Source of the DNA: Pleurotus djamor
Lineage: Eukaryota > Basidiomycota > Agaricomycetes > Agaricales > Pleurotaceae
NCBI GenBank assembly: GCA_029747585.1
Contig: JAPEVF010001237.1
Location: forward strand, 1 to 12,058
Direction of reading: 5' to 3'
DNA: 12,058 nt
The number at the start of each line of letters is the position of its first letter. Within the stretch, counting starts at the first letter, position 1. The translations under genes and the position numbers were made by a program. This document shows positions 11,159 to 12,058 of this stretch, one piece after another. The notes beneath the pieces were generated by a model, which saw only the letters and a list, made by a program, of their open reading frames with translations, was not told where the DNA came from and made no database searches.

Positions 11159-11632
11159 GCTTGATGATTGTGTTGCTGAGGGTAAAAAGGAGGCTCAACC
11201 TTGAGCGTCTCCCAGACAGGTTTGCAACCTAGTCCATTGATTTGCCATTGATATGACGCAATATCCGTACACAATGCTTGTAAGATTGGCACAACATGAG
11301 AACCCGACCTAGCATACTCTCCTACGCTAGCTCGTTCAACCCTCCCTCCTTTTCACTAACAGGCGGGCTCTGGGAAACCACGGCGCCATGAACTCAGGAG
11401 AGGCTCCCCGACGCAAGGAGGTTACCATGGTGCAGAAAATCTGGTTATATTAAGGATATAATACACATAACAGATAGATACTAGAGGGAATTTGAAGGTG
11501 TGCGATTGCTAAGTAGTAGGTTCGCCCATCCGAACCCATAACCCTCCCTGGTTCAGATGTCTGTTAGTATCAATGAAGAGAGGAGGCGACGAATAAAGAG
11601 CCTGACCTTGACAAATAGAGTGAGGTGGATTC
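11159..11632. other. Upstream flank of the thioredoxin-like gene up to the LTR insertion, no supported gene
   Basis: No open frame here has protein-like features. An AT-rich stretch at about 11446-11483 (ATATTAAGGATATAATACAC) and pyrimidine-rich blocks on the plus strand near 11340 are visible. The promoter of the minus-strand thioredoxin-like gene should lie here. The five bases next to the LTR are GATTC (11628-11632), the expected target-site duplication on this side. Confidence 0.5.
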
Positions 11633-11931
11633 TGTTGAGCAGCAGGATAGCTACAAGCCATAAAGGCGAGCACTGCGCTAGGCGAGAGACCAAGCTATTC
11701 ACCTGAGGTTGTATAGCACACGAGTAGTAGGTAGAACGAGTGTCGGATATTCCCTAGATACATACAGGCTTTATATACTACGAGTGACTACTAAATATGG
11801 ACTAAGGAATGTGTGAGGTGTCGAACTAGACACCATGTGAAGTGTCGCACTAAGCGACATGAAACCATGCGTGACGTCGACCTAGTAGAACTAGTGTGTC
11901 GACGTGGCGATTGAGAGGTGCATGCGCAACA
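11633..11931 (-). repeat. 3' LTR, 299 bp
   Basis: It is bounded by the 5-bp inverted repeats TGTTG and CAACA (containing the canonical TG..CA). A TATATAAAG box lies on the minus strand at 11777-11769, about 155 bases into the LTR, which would mark the U3 promoter. Three consecutive inverted repeats fill the U3 part between 11817 and 11905. Confidence 0.82.
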
Positions 11932-11941
11932 CTCCCCCTCG

Positions 11942-12058
11942 CTAAGAAATCCCTTTGAATTTCGAAGCGGATGCTGCAGAATCGAAGAATCGAATTCCAA
12001 GCATGGACCGGAACAGGGTGAATTTAACCCATCCCAGATTTTTGGTGAACATATCAGC
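11942..12058 (-). CDS. Copia polyprotein, C-terminal 38 residues of the RNase H region
   Basis: The minus-strand frame from the window edge reads ADMFTKNLGWVKFTLFRSML and on to a TAG stop at 11944-11942. The ADxFTK(N/P)L...KF..FR..LG signature is the well-known tail of Copia pol, after the RNase H domain, and is followed directly by the polypurine tract. Only the tail is in view and the visible frame is open. The rest of gag-pol lies to the right. Confidence 0.85.
   Translation of the reverse strand, partial: ADMFTKNLGWVKFTLFRSMLGIRFFDSAASASKFKGIS

Larger units (their letters stand above)
11633..12058 (-). mobile_element. 3' end of a Copia-type (Ty1/copia) LTR retrotransposon, continuing beyond the right edge
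   Basis: Read on the minus strand, the window edge enters the end of pol (stop at 11944-11942). A polypurine tract AGCGAGGGGGAG (11943-11932) follows, then an LTR that starts TGTTG at 11931 and ends CAACA at 11633. The purine-run-then-TGTTG layout and the pol tail are typical of Copia elements. The element transcribes leftward, toward the thioredoxin-like gene. The 5' LTR and nearly all coding sequence lie outside, so intactness cannot be judged. Confidence 0.85.

Overview
This window is nuclear DNA from a filamentous fungus, most likely a basidiomycete of the Agaricomycetes type. The grounds are dense genes split by many short GT..AG introns (about 51-77 nt), CT(A/G)AC-like branch sites, a eukaryotic thymidylate synthase, a fungal thioredoxin-fold protein and a Copia retrotransposon end. 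I cannot name the species. A Rhizoctonia-like fungus is only a weak guess.

Layout. Positions 1-5510 hold three paralogous genes on the minus strand (copies C, A and B from left to right), separated by 1.2-1.7 kb of apparently non-coding DNA. Each has a tiny first exon of nine codons (MVFYAYISE or MVFYAYVTE), a second exon with a TADEWW motif, and a third exon with an SNRTM/SDRTM motif. Each also has a TATA-like box 50-66 bases before the ATG. Copies A and B are complete (228 and 229 residues). Copy C is divergent and runs off the left edge. I recognise no named family. From 5511 to 6839 I see no supported gene. A two-exon thymidylate synthase gene lies at 6840-7814 on the minus strand, with ACGCG, CRE-type and E-box sequences just upstream of its start.

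Positions 7890-8470 on the minus strand carry overlapping open frames that I could not resolve. A plus-strand gene spans 8628-10070. It has seven exons and 364 codons by my splicing, and encodes an unrecognised protein built from two copies of a beta-rich module. All six of its introns are phase 2, and two pairs of them sit at matching places in the two modules. Convergent to it, at 10305-11158 on the minus strand, is a five-exon gene for a 205-residue thioredoxin-like (DsbA-like) protein with a CPFS motif.

The right edge (11633-12058) is the 3' end of a Copia-type LTR retrotransposon in minus orientation: a 299-bp LTR with TGTTG..CAACA ends, a polypurine tract, and the last 38 codons of pol.

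The genes do not form an operon or a recognisable pathway. Thymidylate synthase and the thioredoxin-like protein look like housekeeping neighbours. The three-copy family and the modular protein are the unexplained, lineage-restricted-looking content. All exon models come from manual reading of splice signals and from comparison between paralogs, not from transcripts.
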